DNA from: Nodosilinea sp. WJT8-NPBG4
GTDB lineage: Bacteria; Cyanobacteriota; Cyanobacteriia; Phormidesmidales; Phormidesmidaceae
Length of the DNA stretch: 54,850 nucleotides
NCBI GenBank assembly: GCA_019359285.1
Contig: JAHHHQ010000073.1
Location: 1-54,850, forward strand
Direction: 5' to 3'
Part shown: in pieces, positions 25,444 to 32,764 of the stretch
Layout of the letters: every line of letters starts with the position of its first letter
Numbering within the stretch: position 1 is the first letter of the stretch
The notes under the pieces: model-generated
Told to the model about the DNA's origin: nothing
Seen by the model: only the letters and a program-made list of their open reading frames with translations
Databases searched by the model: none
Program-made: the position numbers and the translations under genes

Positions 25444-25706
25444 GAAGGGTATTATAGCGGTTCCTGCTCAGGTGCAGTACAGTAGATCCCTTGCTGGATA
25501 AGTGTTACAGGCGTCTCAACGTACTTCATACCAGCGAGAACTGAGCAGCCCGCACAACTGATTCATCGCGGCGTTCGCTACGCTTGCTAGACTGCCAGCT
25601 TTCTCTCAGACATCCTCTACACTCCTCCTAACTCCCTACTATTGCCAGCGGGATTTTTTATTATCTACTTAGCCGATTGATTGATTAGGCTTGGTTATAG
25701 CAGAAG
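25444..25706. other. Intergenic spacer
   Basis: Spacer between the left inverted repeat and the small MITE-like element. No gene is supported. CGGCGTTCGCTACGCTTGC near 25572 resembles short scattered cyanobacterial repeats, but I would not assign it. Confidence 0.3.
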
Positions 25707-25931
25707 AAAAATTCTGGTCGTTAGCGAGTCGATGAGACGAACTGTCCCATTTACGAGGACTGGTAGTTTCTCCATCACAGCGCTGAAACAACGTAAATTG
25801 GTCGTTTGTGTTCTCGACTGTCCCGTTTGGAGTTCAAGATGGGACAGTCATAGTCTGAATCAGCACAGGCAGACTTAACGGCTATAACTTCTACTCCATA
25901 ATACTTTCAGCCTTAACGACCAAAATTTTTC
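25707..25931. mobile_element. MITE-like element with short inverted ends
   Basis: A segment of about 225 bp whose ends are inverted: AAAAATTCTGGTCGTTAG at 25708-25725 and, in reverse complement, AAAAATTTTGGTCGTTAAG at 25913-25931. Internally ACTGTCCCATTT, ACTGTCCCGTTT and the reverse ATGGGACAGT recur. No coding frame fits. Possibly a non-autonomous insertion; no target duplication could be confirmed. Confidence 0.35.
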
Positions 25932-25948
25932 CGTTGCTAAAACTAAGC

Positions 25949-26311
25949 CTATATGTCTTGATCTACGCCTGTGGAGGAGTCAGGAAGGGCACCCCAGAAC
26001 ATCTTTATACGGGCAGCCACGCGAGGATTGATGTCTGGTTCTGAGATAACTTTCCCCGATGCCGTGATCATCTCGACGGATCCCTCCGGGTTGATACGCA
26101 AAGAGTAGTTAGCCCGACATTCGGACAACTGTTCCTTAGTCAAATTTAGCCCTTTGCGGAAACCATAACGTGAGAAATAGATGACCGCCCGTCTGGAGCA
26201 GCTCGGATGAAAGAGGCAGGTGCGCCTTACTAGCCGTCTGCCAAAGATTTGATATAGGCGAATCGCCGCGATAGCCAAATACTTCAGCAGACCGTCTATG
26301 ACTTGTCTCAC
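25949..26311 (-). CDS. YidD-like (membrane protein insertion efficiency factor family) protein
   Basis: A 120-aa protein. Residues about 9-65 carry the YidD signature: AIAAIRLYQIFGRRLVRRTC, LFHPSCSRRAVIYFSRYGF, then LSECRAN. YidD is a small amphipathic membrane-associated protein that assists YidC-dependent insertion and is usually encoded beside rnpA/yidC. Here it is instead in an accessory region, overlapping the YbjQ-like gene by 4 nt (ATGA), and has a C-terminal extension of about 50 residues (SVEMITASGKVISEPDINPR) not typical of the housekeeping protein. It may therefore be a specialised paralogue. Confidence 0.65.
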   Translation of the reverse strand: MRQVIDGLLKYLAIAAIRLYQIFGRRLVRRTCLFHPSCSRRAVIYFSRYGFRKGLNLTKEQLSECRANYSLRINPEGSVEMITASGKVISEPDINPRVAARIKMFWGALPDSSTGVDQDI

Positions 26312-26676
26312 GAGGATGCTGGGTTCGGTAAGGGTGACGAAGCTACCTGCTTAGGTGGAGCTAGCCGAACAGCTGTTCCCCAAGCAAATACCTCAAATGC
26401 CTGTGATGGCCCAGCACACCCCTGAGCCACAGCTGTCCGATTCTGAAAACTAACGAACAAGAGTCCGTTAGCTCCTTTTCCTACAGCACTCTCAACCAGT
26501 CGGTCGAGAGCTGCTTGATAAGTAGATTCAACCTTGACCCCGGATCCGCAGGAGTCGGTAGTACTAGCAAAACCAATGACGATGCCAATCACCTGGTAAG
26601 GCTGGGATATACCACCAGAGCTGACCTTTATGTTTGCCGAAGTCTTGGGTTCAGATTTTATTGGTGTAGCTCTCAT
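26308..26676 (-). CDS. YbjQ/UPF0145-like protein
   Basis: A 122-aa protein fitting the YbjQ-type fold: YQVIGIVIGFAS strand, helix YQAALDRLVESAVGKGANGL, strand LFVSFQNR and the closing EVFAWGTAVRL, equivalent to the family's ..ayGTAV end. YbjQ proteins form small oligomeric domains of uncertain role. A Pro/Ser-rich tail follows. The start codon at 26676 is the first ATG. Translational overlap with the YidD-like gene indicates one operon, and the pair sits between inverted repeats, like a cassette. Confidence 0.55.
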   Translation of the reverse strand: MRATPIKSEPKTSANIKVSSGGISQPYQVIGIVIGFASTTDSCGSGVKVESTYQAALDRLVESAVGKGANGLLFVSFQNRTAVAQGCAGPSQAFEVFAWGTAVRLAPPKQVASSPLPNPASS

Positions 26677-26727
26677 TATGGAATCTTCTACTCCCAGTTT
26701 TTCTAAGTAAGCGTTGATAAGCGCAGT

Positions 26728-26802
26728 CGTCAGGACACTTTTCTAGGCAAGCGTTGAAACCCTGATTCTACCGTTGGCCATTAAAAACTGTCCGGAGTGT
26801 TG
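26728..26802 (-). repeat. Right inverted repeat of YbjQ/YidD cassette
   Basis: Reverse-complement partner of 25321-25443; see that entry. It ends 12 bp before the second 50-bp direct repeat. Confidence 0.6.
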
Positions 26803-26813
26803 TAAGCGGTAGC

Positions 26814-26863
26814 GAGCCTCCTAGACCTCAAACTGGCGAAGCTGCGATTTGGGGCAAATTACC
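26814..26863 (+). repeat. 50-bp direct repeat, copy 2
   Basis: Matches 23324-23373 in order and spacing (AAACTGGCGAAGCTGCGA core). It marks the right edge of the AIPR-YbjQ/YidD block. Confidence 0.7.
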
Positions 26864-27040
26864 GATTAATCCCTTCAGCAGCAGGGGATGCAGGTAGTAC
26901 ACCACTTGGACTAGCACTGAACTACTTTTGTTCAAAACTGAGTAGTACGCTGCCTATATTTATCATTTTTAGAGGCTGAAGCTCTCATTCTTTCGTTGAA
27001 GAGTTGCCTGCGGTGCAACTATCCAGAGAATACAAAGGAA

Positions 27041-27085
27041 CTAAATTGCCCCAGGTCGCAGCTTCGCTACTTTAGGGCCTGAGAG
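27041..27085 (-). repeat. 50-bp repeat, inverted third copy
   Basis: In reverse complement this reads AGTAGCGAAGCTGCGACCTG followed by GGGCAATTTAG, matching the core of the direct repeats at 23324 and 26814. Confidence 0.6.
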
Positions 27086-27237
27086 TATGAATAAACTGGT
27101 TGAAAGTTTTTCGTAGTGTCGGGGGGTTGACAACCAATGCATTTCACCACATTTCATTCAGTGATTGGGCTAAGGCCTAGCAGCAACAGCACTACAAAAC
27201 ACCCTGGTAAACCACTACTCTAAGGAATGAAATAAAG

Positions 27238-27269
27238 ACCCAACAGTACCCTTGAGGGTACTGTTGGGT
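27238..27269 (-). terminator. Perfect 14-bp hairpin, probable terminator of the kinase operon
   Basis: ACCCAACAGTACCC and its exact complement are separated by a 4-nt loop. On the minus strand the stem is followed by CTTTATTT, suiting termination of the operon ending at 27619, although about 350 bp of untranslated sequence would lie between. Confidence 0.55.
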
Positions 27270-27618
27270 AGTTTGACACCCCACCAAATATCTCCTGACT
27301 ACACCTACCCAAAGACTTTCGATTACTTGAGCATAACTACTCACCAGCAGATCCCCGCTGCGCCCTAGCAGAAGGATTAGCGGTCTAACGGTAAAGTTGC
27401 GCGGCGGTCAGTATCTTCTAATTTTAGTTGATAGCCTTTGCTCTGTCCGCACCAATGTAGCGTTAGCTAATGTCCCAACAATTAATCAGAATCTGGAAAA
27501 CCCGGAAAGTCTCTTAGTTTAACTCTACAGTAATTAGCATGTCGTCACTAAGCAGCAGATTGTTGCAGGTTGCTGTATTGGGGATATTGGGTCATAACCG
27601 TAAACGAACCTACCAGTT

Positions 27619-28794
27619 CTATGCGTCCAGATATCCCAAAACAGAGGTCAGCTTATCGAATGCGGAAGAATCCGAAAAGTGGAATTGGAAATCTAGTCCG
27701 TGGAGTGGTCTTTTGGCGCAAAGTTCCAGGAGCAATCGCTTCGGTCTATGGGTATCGTAACTCTCCACTGCCAGCCAATCGGGGAGTGGACGATCGCTGC
27801 AAAGCTGCTGAGCTAAACGTCTAGTTGTTTCATCACTCGATAATTCACGGATGACTGGGGCGGAGGGCTCCAAACTCCCATGCGGAAAGATCACGAATTT
27901 GACCGGATAAGGAATACTCCCAACGATTTCACCGATGAAATCTCTCGCTACGGGAGCATAGATTTCATACTTGCCGCCGCAAAAAACGAAGCCCTTCGTA
28001 TAGTCTTCGTTGTCTCTATCCACCTTTAAGGCGCGATGGGCGATGTCGGGCCATTTCGAGATGTTGTCATCCGTCAATCGCAACATGTGAGGAATAGCAT
28101 GCAGATAAATACCTTCTAGAGCAGTTAAATCAATAGCGCAAAGATCGTTTGCAATATAATAATAACTTTCTCGAGCAATCATTTCTATGACGCAGGTGGT
28201 CTTACCACTTCGGCGGTTGCCGACAAATATGACGGCCTCATCATTGTGCAGAACCGCAGAAGCATGACAGTCCCAAATATCGTATAGCCTTGATTGAGTG
28301 CGAGAAGGGTATTTCAAGACGTGTTCGCAATGCGAGATATTTGGGTCGTTATCAAAAACGGAGTATATAGTCTTTTTATCAGGAAGATAGACCGTAATGC
28401 CCTCAAACGGCTTTTCATGAAGGACAAGCAGGGCTCCTGACGATCCACTTAAACGGAGGTGTTGATCATCCCCTCTCCAGCGTTGTACGGATGTAGTAGC
28501 GCCGCTGAGTAAGGCAACCGAGTGCTTATGCTGATTAACTAATCTGGAATTGGTCCACAGGTATACGCTCCACGATTCATTTAAGGGAGATTCATAAAGT
28601 GATCTATTATAAATTCTTTGATCGTAGCACCAGGGCTCGAATATCTCGCGAACAAAGTCGGTATTGATACCTGGGCTGCAATGCAGCCGCAGGCCAATAG
28701 TGTTGATGATATAGTGTGACAGTTCCGTATCAATAGGGATTGAGTTAGCAATAGAAGCGATTATTCGATCTACGCGTTCATTCGTACTGCACAT
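27619..28794 (-). CDS. HprK-like (HPr kinase-related) P-loop kinase
   Basis: A 391-aa protein whose central part aligns by eye with HPr kinase/phosphorylase: DCHASAVLHNDEAVIFVG (HprK: IHG..V...GVLI.G), Walker A GNRRSGKTT (192-200), then YYYIANDLCAIDL, matching HprK RLVADD.V.I with Asn-Asp at the acidic pair. The N-terminal 180 residues and the C-terminus are unlike true HprK, and no PTS genes are nearby. HprK-related kinases outside the PTS are known in natural-product and peptide-modification clusters, including lasso-peptide kinases, where they phosphorylate a small peptide or carrier. The start has AAGGAAAC upstream and overlaps the previous gene by 25 nt. Last gene of a four-gene overlapping operon. 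Confidence 0.65.
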   Translation of the reverse strand: MCSTNERVDRIIASIANSIPIDTELSHYIINTIGLRLHCSPGINTDFVREIFEPWCYDQRIYNRSLYESPLNESWSVYLWTNSRLVNQHKHSVALLSGATTSVQRWRGDDQHLRLSGSSGALLVLHEKPFEGITVYLPDKKTIYSVFDNDPNISHCEHVLKYPSRTQSRLYDIWDCHASAVLHNDEAVIFVGNRRSGKTTCVIEMIARESYYYIANDLCAIDLTALEGIYLHAIPHMLRLTDDNISKWPDIAHRALKVDRDNEDYTKGFVFCGGKYEIYAPVARDFIGEIVGSIPYPVKFVIFPHGSLEPSAPVIRELSSDETTRRLAQQLCSDRPLPDWLAVESYDTHRPKRLLLELCAKRPLHGLDFQFHFSDSSAFDKLTSVLGYLDA

Positions 28795-30026
28795 GCTTGT
28801 TTCCTTTGGATGAAGTCATTCAATCCCTTAGCGTAATCACAGAAAGGAACGCGTATGTTTTCGAAGTCATCTCCCCATTGGAAGCTATTATCGTCAAGTT
28901 GTTCCATGACATCGTAAAAGCCACAGAACAAATCTTTGGATATGAAATGAAGCAGCTTCTCATCAATTCCCTGTACCCCCCAAGTTGGAAGATAAGAAGA
29001 CAGATTTTCAAGCGAAAACATGCTTAAAAGCATCGAACCAAGAACCTGTCGCATATGATTTACTTCATCAGACCACACGATTTCTACTTCAGATAGAATG
29101 TCTCCTATCTGTGTTGTCAAGTCTTTGACCATCGTTAAATGCACGGCATTGCCTTTGATCAATTCTTGCAATGTTTTTCGATGAGAATAGACAGCTTGGT
29201 ATTCAAGAATGTCGCGAATTTTCTTTACCTCACCGCTACACAACAAAACATGGGTGCTTTGCGCTAAACGTTTGTGCCAGTCAATAAGTTCGACCGGAGG
29301 CCCATCTTCGAAAATCATTTGTTTGTATGCTGCACTTGCTTCCAACTTAGGAGATTCGAACCACTGCATGATCGTGGAGTGAATGTAATCATGCGAGGCA
29401 ATGTTTAAGAGCAAGCGTAGATTTCGTACGATTTTGCGCTTGGTCTCGTTGGACATGCTGCTGAGCATAGTGCATACGTTTTTTGCCAATAGCACTGATG
29501 GCTGTATAACCTGCCACATTTGCCCTTCGGCGTCTTGGCGATACTGAATGCCTAGGGCGTAATAGCTGGTAAAGCCGTTGAATGGTAAATGAGAAATGGC
29601 TTCAAAGCGGGTAGAGTGATTTGAGTGCCCGTTATCTGAAGCAAGATAGAGACGAGTATTGATTCCAGAGATTTTGAATTGGTTAGACCATGGTGCTTCA
29701 TAGATATGAGGCTTGAGAGTGTAAATTATTCTTTTCGAGATGGTATTTGAGGAGTAGAGGGACGACATAGCGAGTCCAGTCCAACGATCCCAAGCTTCAA
29801 GCACTTTTTTTTGGCTGGACAGTTCAATATTGTGAATTTCAGCTACTAAATCACTATGCAATGTATAAGAAAAGTCGGATTGTATAGAATGCAGCCACTC
29901 GTCAATATCATTCAGATCATTTAATCCACTATGTAAGAATGATGAATAGGATGTGAACGGGATGCTTCCGTAAGAGCTGTTTTCACCTGATTGATAAGGC
30001 TCGATAGTAGATTGTTTAAATTGCAT
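28770..30026 (-). CDS. Unknown 418-aa helical protein of the kinase/nucleotidyltransferase operon
   Basis: I recognise no family. The ATG at 30026 is preferred because GGAG lies 8 nt upstream; an ATG at 30047 would add 7 residues. Either start lies inside the end of the nucleotidyltransferase gene (overlap about 105 nt). The protein is largely helical, soluble and has no signal. His pairs such as SHDYIHSTIMQWF and IDWHKRLAQSTHV could be a metal site, but this is speculation. The C-terminal third (HMRQVLGSMLLSMFSLENLS ... LDDNSFQWGDDFENI) is amphipathic. It shares overlaps on both sides, so its product is probably needed together with its neighbours. Confidence 0.65.
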   Translation of the reverse strand: MQFKQSTIEPYQSGENSSYGSIPFTSYSSFLHSGLNDLNDIDEWLHSIQSDFSYTLHSDLVAEIHNIELSSQKKVLEAWDRWTGLAMSSLYSSNTISKRIIYTLKPHIYEAPWSNQFKISGINTRLYLASDNGHSNHSTRFEAISHLPFNGFTSYYALGIQYRQDAEGQMWQVIQPSVLLAKNVCTMLSSMSNETKRKIVRNLRLLLNIASHDYIHSTIMQWFESPKLEASAAYKQMIFEDGPPVELIDWHKRLAQSTHVLLCSGEVKKIRDILEYQAVYSHRKTLQELIKGNAVHLTMVKDLTTQIGDILSEVEIVWSDEVNHMRQVLGSMLLSMFSLENLSSYLPTWGVQGIDEKLLHFISKDLFCGFYDVMEQLDDNSFQWGDDFENIRVPFCDYAKGLNDFIQRKQACAVRMNA

Positions 30027-30880
30027 CTGTGAGGCTCCAAACAACATAGCAAATCTTTATAGCAACGAATTGCCGCGTCACTTCTCCCAGGAAGGGACAT
30101 ATTCATGTATGCGTTCAGACAATACAGAGTGACCAAGGCAGAAGCATCTAAGTCTTTATTACAGAAAAACTTGGCATCCTGCCAAGCTGTTCCCTTTCTA
30201 TTCCAAAAATCTGTAAACGCTTCGATGCACTCAAAGTTCTCATGCAATCTAGCTAATCCATATGAGACGGCAGGCTGTGTGACGATGTGCGCAAACATCT
30301 CAGCCTCATTCAAGCCAGAATCTTTAATTTCATCAAGTAACCATTTAGGTTTAACAGGACCTTTTCTAAAGTGGGTGTATCCCAGCAAAACTGTCAAAAT
30401 GAAAAACGAGTTTACCAACTCACGTGAAGAAGCCTGACCGCATTCTGAATGTAAGCCTGCTACGGTTTCAAGTGTCGATGCGATTTTGCTTAATGGAAGT
30501 GGTAACGATTGCAGCGAAGAAACAAGTTTCGCATGAAGTTCAGATGAGCCAAATAGAAGCACGGAATGCTCAAGCTTTTTTCTTTCTCGAAAGAAATAAA
30601 AATGAAGCTCAGTCTCTTCTGCCAGAAGAAAAGGAATGTTCAGCGGTAAAGTTGTAAATTCAATATTCAGCTCGCCTTTCTTAGGAAATACACGTTTATT
30701 CATGCGCTCCCAAGTCGAGTTCGGCGCAACTAACCCAATTACGTCAACGTCGGCGCACAACGAAGCATTCGACGCAACGCTACTACCAACTTGGACGATC
30801 AAAGGATATAAGTTACATTCTCCACCGAGAGCATCCCGTAGCCTTTGTTTTATTATTCGGCGATGAAATTTTTCACCCAT
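29921..30880 (-). CDS. Polymerase-beta-type nucleotidyltransferase
   Basis: A 319-aa protein. The N-terminal motif VGSSVASNASLCADVDVIGL has the nucleotidyltransferase signature G-S-x(10)-D-x-D (Gly32, Ser33, Asp44, Asp46), with a possible third acidic residue in GELNIEFTTLP. The remaining 200 residues are helical, as in many minimal NTases with a helical partner domain. It would transfer a nucleotide to an unknown protein, peptide or small molecule. Its start overlaps the 69-aa gene by 28 nt. Beside an HprK-like kinase this resembles peptide-tailoring gene sets rather than a classical HEPN-MNT toxin pair: the adjacent proteins lack an obvious HEPN R-x(4-6)-H motif. Confidence 0.65.
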   Translation of the reverse strand: MGEKFHRRIIKQRLRDALGGECNLYPLIVQVGSSVASNASLCADVDVIGLVAPNSTWERMNKRVFPKKGELNIEFTTLPLNIPFLLAEETELHFYFFRERKKLEHSVLLFGSSELHAKLVSSLQSLPLPLSKIASTLETVAGLHSECGQASSRELVNSFFILTVLLGYTHFRKGPVKPKWLLDEIKDSGLNEAEMFAHIVTQPAVSYGLARLHENFECIEAFTDFWNRKGTAWQDAKFFCNKDLDASALVTLYCLNAYMNMSLPGRSDAAIRCYKDLLCCLEPHRCNLNNLLSSLINQVKTALTEASRSHPIHHSYIVD

Positions 30881-31062
30881 TCTTTTTCGATTGGTACCAG
30901 CTTGTATTCAACAGCATTCACATCCAATCCCTGGGATTCCTTGATTTTATCTGTGGAACTCTGAATGAGCGCCTCAATTTCCTCACTATTTGGAACCTCG
31001 TGCCCAAGATCTTCAAGAATATTCACGATCATCATCGCGCTCAAGCTTACACTGGATGCCAT
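30853..31062 (-). CDS. Small acidic protein, first gene of the operon (candidate substrate)
   Basis: A 69-aa product from the ATG at 31062, which has GAAGGA six nt upstream; an ATG at 31086 would add MTYSEGKE. The sequence starts MASSVSLSAMMIVNILEDLG and ends EKEWVKNFIAE. It is acidic, predicted helical, has no Cys and is rich in Ser/Thr (IQSSTDKIKESQ). Being the first and smallest gene, overlapping two downstream transferase-type genes, it is the natural candidate for a modified substrate or carrier. An antitoxin-like partner role is the alternative. No family recognised. Confidence 0.55.
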   Translation of the reverse strand: MASSVSLSAMMIVNILEDLGHEVPNSEEIEALIQSSTDKIKESQGLDVNAVEYKLVPIEKEWVKNFIAE

Positions 31063-31093
31063 CTCTTTTCCTTCACTGTATGTCATAGTTATA

Positions 31094-31116
31094 AATCCCT
31101 AATTCAGATTAATCTG
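31094..31116 (-). promoter_or_regulatory. Possible promoter and operator of the four-gene operon
   Basis: A perfect 12-bp palindrome CAGATTAATCTG (31105-31116) lies just upstream of a minus-strand TATAAC, which would suit a -10 box if translation begins at 31062. No consensus -35 is visible, which would be compatible with an activator or repressor acting at the palindrome. Confidence 0.35.
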
Positions 31117-31553
31117 TTGGCACTTGCTGCGTCACGGAAATTGAGAAAATTTAACCGAATGTAACCATAGCTACTACGGATATTCTCAATGACTCGAGGC
31201 TACAGCCTTTCTTTCGCACGTGAGGTACAGCAAAAGAACTGAAACCCTTGCTATGGAGCAATCTCAGATCTTGATTTGTACCTCACCCGACAAGGAAACA
31301 CTATAGTGCAGGTATTCAACCATTTAGAACAGCTACTGCCTAATGTCACCACTTCAATAGCTGTATCTCTTCTCGAAAGCATCCTATCTCAAAACAATTT
31401 GAATACGCAAGGAGTCTGAAGCAACATACATCTTTTTCAAGAAATAGATAAATACGGGGGAAGAGACTCAGGCCGTTTTTAATTAGAAGTTAAGGAGTCA
31501 TTGCCTCAGACTTCATTTATACAGCTAACTCTTAATTAGAGAAAATCATTCCA

Positions 31554-31675
31554 CCTAACTCCCTAACACGGGTGATTAGGTAGAAACACGTCAGCCCATA
31601 CACCCCAGGCGAGTGTATGGGTAGAAATACGTCAGCCTAACTCCCTTATATAGGTGATTAGGTAGAAAGATTCAG
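31554..31675 (+). repeat. Three tandem 40-41-nt hairpin units
   Basis: Units at 31554-31594, 31595-31635 and 31636-31675. Each is a stem-loop followed by a common tail (TAGAAACACGTCAG, TAGAAATACGTCAG, TAGAAAGATTCAG). The stems differ in sequence but keep pairing: CCTAA/TTAGG in units 1 and 3, CCCATACAC/GTGTATGGG in unit 2. Constant tails with covarying stems suggest that structure is selected. Confidence 0.6.
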
Positions 31676-31893
31676 TATAATCAGCCCTTCAAACCCGCCC
31701 GAGATCGCACCAATTATCTTCAACCTTCATTTAGGCCCACTGCAGTCCAATGGCGAGATCGCACTGTTAAGCGCTCCAATGGCGATCGCACGGGGTTGAC
31801 AGGTGAAGACATTTAAGAGAGAGGCCACCCAGCCTGAAGCTAGAGCCAAGCAATCGCAGGCATTCTAGGCCCAGTCATGCGTAGCATTCTGGC

Positions 31894-32487
31894 TTAATAG
31901 TTCAGGGCTGAGATCGCCTTCTTCTTCTGCTCCGGGCTCACCTCCAGATACCGCTGCAAACTGGCCAGGCTCCGGTGGCCGCTGATCTCCTGAATCACTC
32001 GCAGGGGTACCCCCGCATTACTCAAATTCGTTAGGGCCGTGCGCCTGAAGCTGTGGGTGCTAATCCCCAACCCTTCTAGCCCGGCATAGGCCAGCGCCTG
32101 GTCGAGCAGCCAATCCGCTGATGACCGAGCCAACCGGCCCCGACCATGCCGACCGGGAAACAGGTACTCAGCCCCGCCATTGTCGTAGGCCGCCAGCAGC
32201 GCCGCCAATCTGGGGTGAATGTCGATCTGCCGGGTAGCCAGCTTGCCCTTGGTCGCCTTGGCCGGTAGCACCAGCACGTCGCCCTTGATGTCGCTGACCC
32301 GCAGCGAGATCGCCTCGCTCACCCGCAGCCCACAGTAGAGCAGGATGCCAAACAGGGCTCGATCGCGGAGGGAGTCCATCGCCGCAAACAGCCGGGCAAT
32401 TTCGTCGTGGGTTAGTACCTTCGCCTGGCCATTGGTGCTCATGGATCCGTGGTGTGCCTGCGTTGCTTTACTAGACAGTATTAACAT
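31894..32487 (-). CDS. Short tyrosine recombinase (catalytic domain only), copy 2
   Basis: A 197-aa protein homologous to the one at 19365-19904. Catalytic set complete: Arg in CGLRVSEAISL, Lys in PAKATKGKL, H-x-x-R as HSFRR, His in ISGHRSLASL and Tyr in LQRYLEVS. Compared with copy 1 it keeps the standard box-III His. An internal ATG at 32442 (MSTNGQAK) may be the true start. The nested inverted repeat begins 28 bp upstream of 32487. No core-binding domain is present. Likely to act on the neighbouring repeat or on plasmid dimers. Confidence 0.87.
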   Translation of the reverse strand: MLILSSKATQAHHGSMSTNGQAKVLTHDEIARLFAAMDSLRDRALFGILLYCGLRVSEAISLRVSDIKGDVLVLPAKATKGKLATRQIDIHPRLAALLAAYDNGGAEYLFPGRHGRGRLARSSADWLLDQALAYAGLEGLGISTHSFRRTALTNLSNAGVPLRVIQEISGHRSLASLQRYLEVSPEQKKKAISALNY

Positions 32488-32514
32488 TTCGTACAGTAGA
32501 ATTCACGAGTTTAT

Positions 32515-32579
32515 AAGGGTTTTCGGGGATCGGGTCGTGCGGTCGGTTTACGTCTCACGTAAGACAACCGAAAACCCTT
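32515..32579. repeat. Nested inverted repeat beside short recombinase 2 (possible recombination site)
   Basis: Outer arms AAGGGTTTTCGG (32515-32526) and CCGAAAACCCTT (32568-32579) are perfect complements. Inside is a second palindrome, TTACGT-CTC-ACGTAA (32548-32562). The arms share AAGGGTTT with the structure beside recombinase 1, and the position relative to the gene is the same. Confidence 0.6.
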
Positions 32580-32655
32580 GATTCCTCGTTCAACGATCTC
32601 ATAATTAGATTGGCGAGACAGAAATCGATTTGCCGTGAGTTTTATATGTATCAAT

Positions 32656-32732
32656 GTCAGATGTTTAGATGTTTGGATGTTAAAGCACTTAGATGACTGG
32701 ATGATTAATCATCCAGTCATCCAAACATCTGA
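32656..32732 (+). repeat. Iterons and 30-bp palindrome upstream of parA (putative centromere/operator)
   Basis: Direct copies of AGATGTTTAGATG and AGATGTTTGGATG are followed by a perfect 30-bp palindrome (32692-32721) with half-site GATGACTGGATGATT and then the reverse unit CATCCAAACATCT. The same AGATGTYTR unit recurs inside and after the RHH gene. Arrays bound by ribbon-helix-helix ParB-type proteins are usual upstream of type Ib par operons. Confidence 0.65.
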
Positions 32733-32764
32733 TAGGCTTACAGCAGAATTCAGGATTTGAGGCC

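Larger units (their letters stand above)
26864..27618. other. Intergenic region: inverted repeat copy and terminator, no gene
   Basis: About 750 bases. Contains the inverted third copy of the 50-bp repeat (27041-27085) and the perfect hairpin at 27238-27269. On the minus strand just after the kinase stop a 15-codon frame (MTQYPQYSNLQQSAA) exists, too short to support. Confidence 0.4.
31087..31893. other. Intergenic region with operator-like palindrome and hairpin array
   Basis: About 800 bases without a supportable gene. Includes the palindrome at 31105-31116, an orphan CTGAAACCCTTG at 31239-31250 matching the recombinase-site arm at 19264, the three hairpin units at 31554-31675 and two near-identical stretches TCCAATGGCGA..TCGCAC (31746-31764, 31775-31791). 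Confidence 0.45.

Noticed and set aside
25681..25878. 65-codon open frame in the YbjQ/YidD spacer
   Set aside because: It lies over the MITE-like inverted-repeat element; no ribosome site or domain.
27619..31062. Lasso-peptide biosynthetic cluster
   Set aside because: A kinase and nucleotidyltransferase are present, but there is no asparagine-synthetase-like cyclase, no B-type protease, no transporter and no recognisable precursor with a Gly/Asp-Glu ring pattern.
29921..31062. HEPN-MNT toxin-antitoxin pair
   Set aside because: The nucleotidyltransferase is about three times the usual MNT antitoxin length, and neither neighbour shows an R-x(4-6)-H HEPN motif.
31554..31675. CRISPR array
   Set aside because: Only three units, and the variable part is a self-complementary stem rather than unique spacer sequence; no cas genes.
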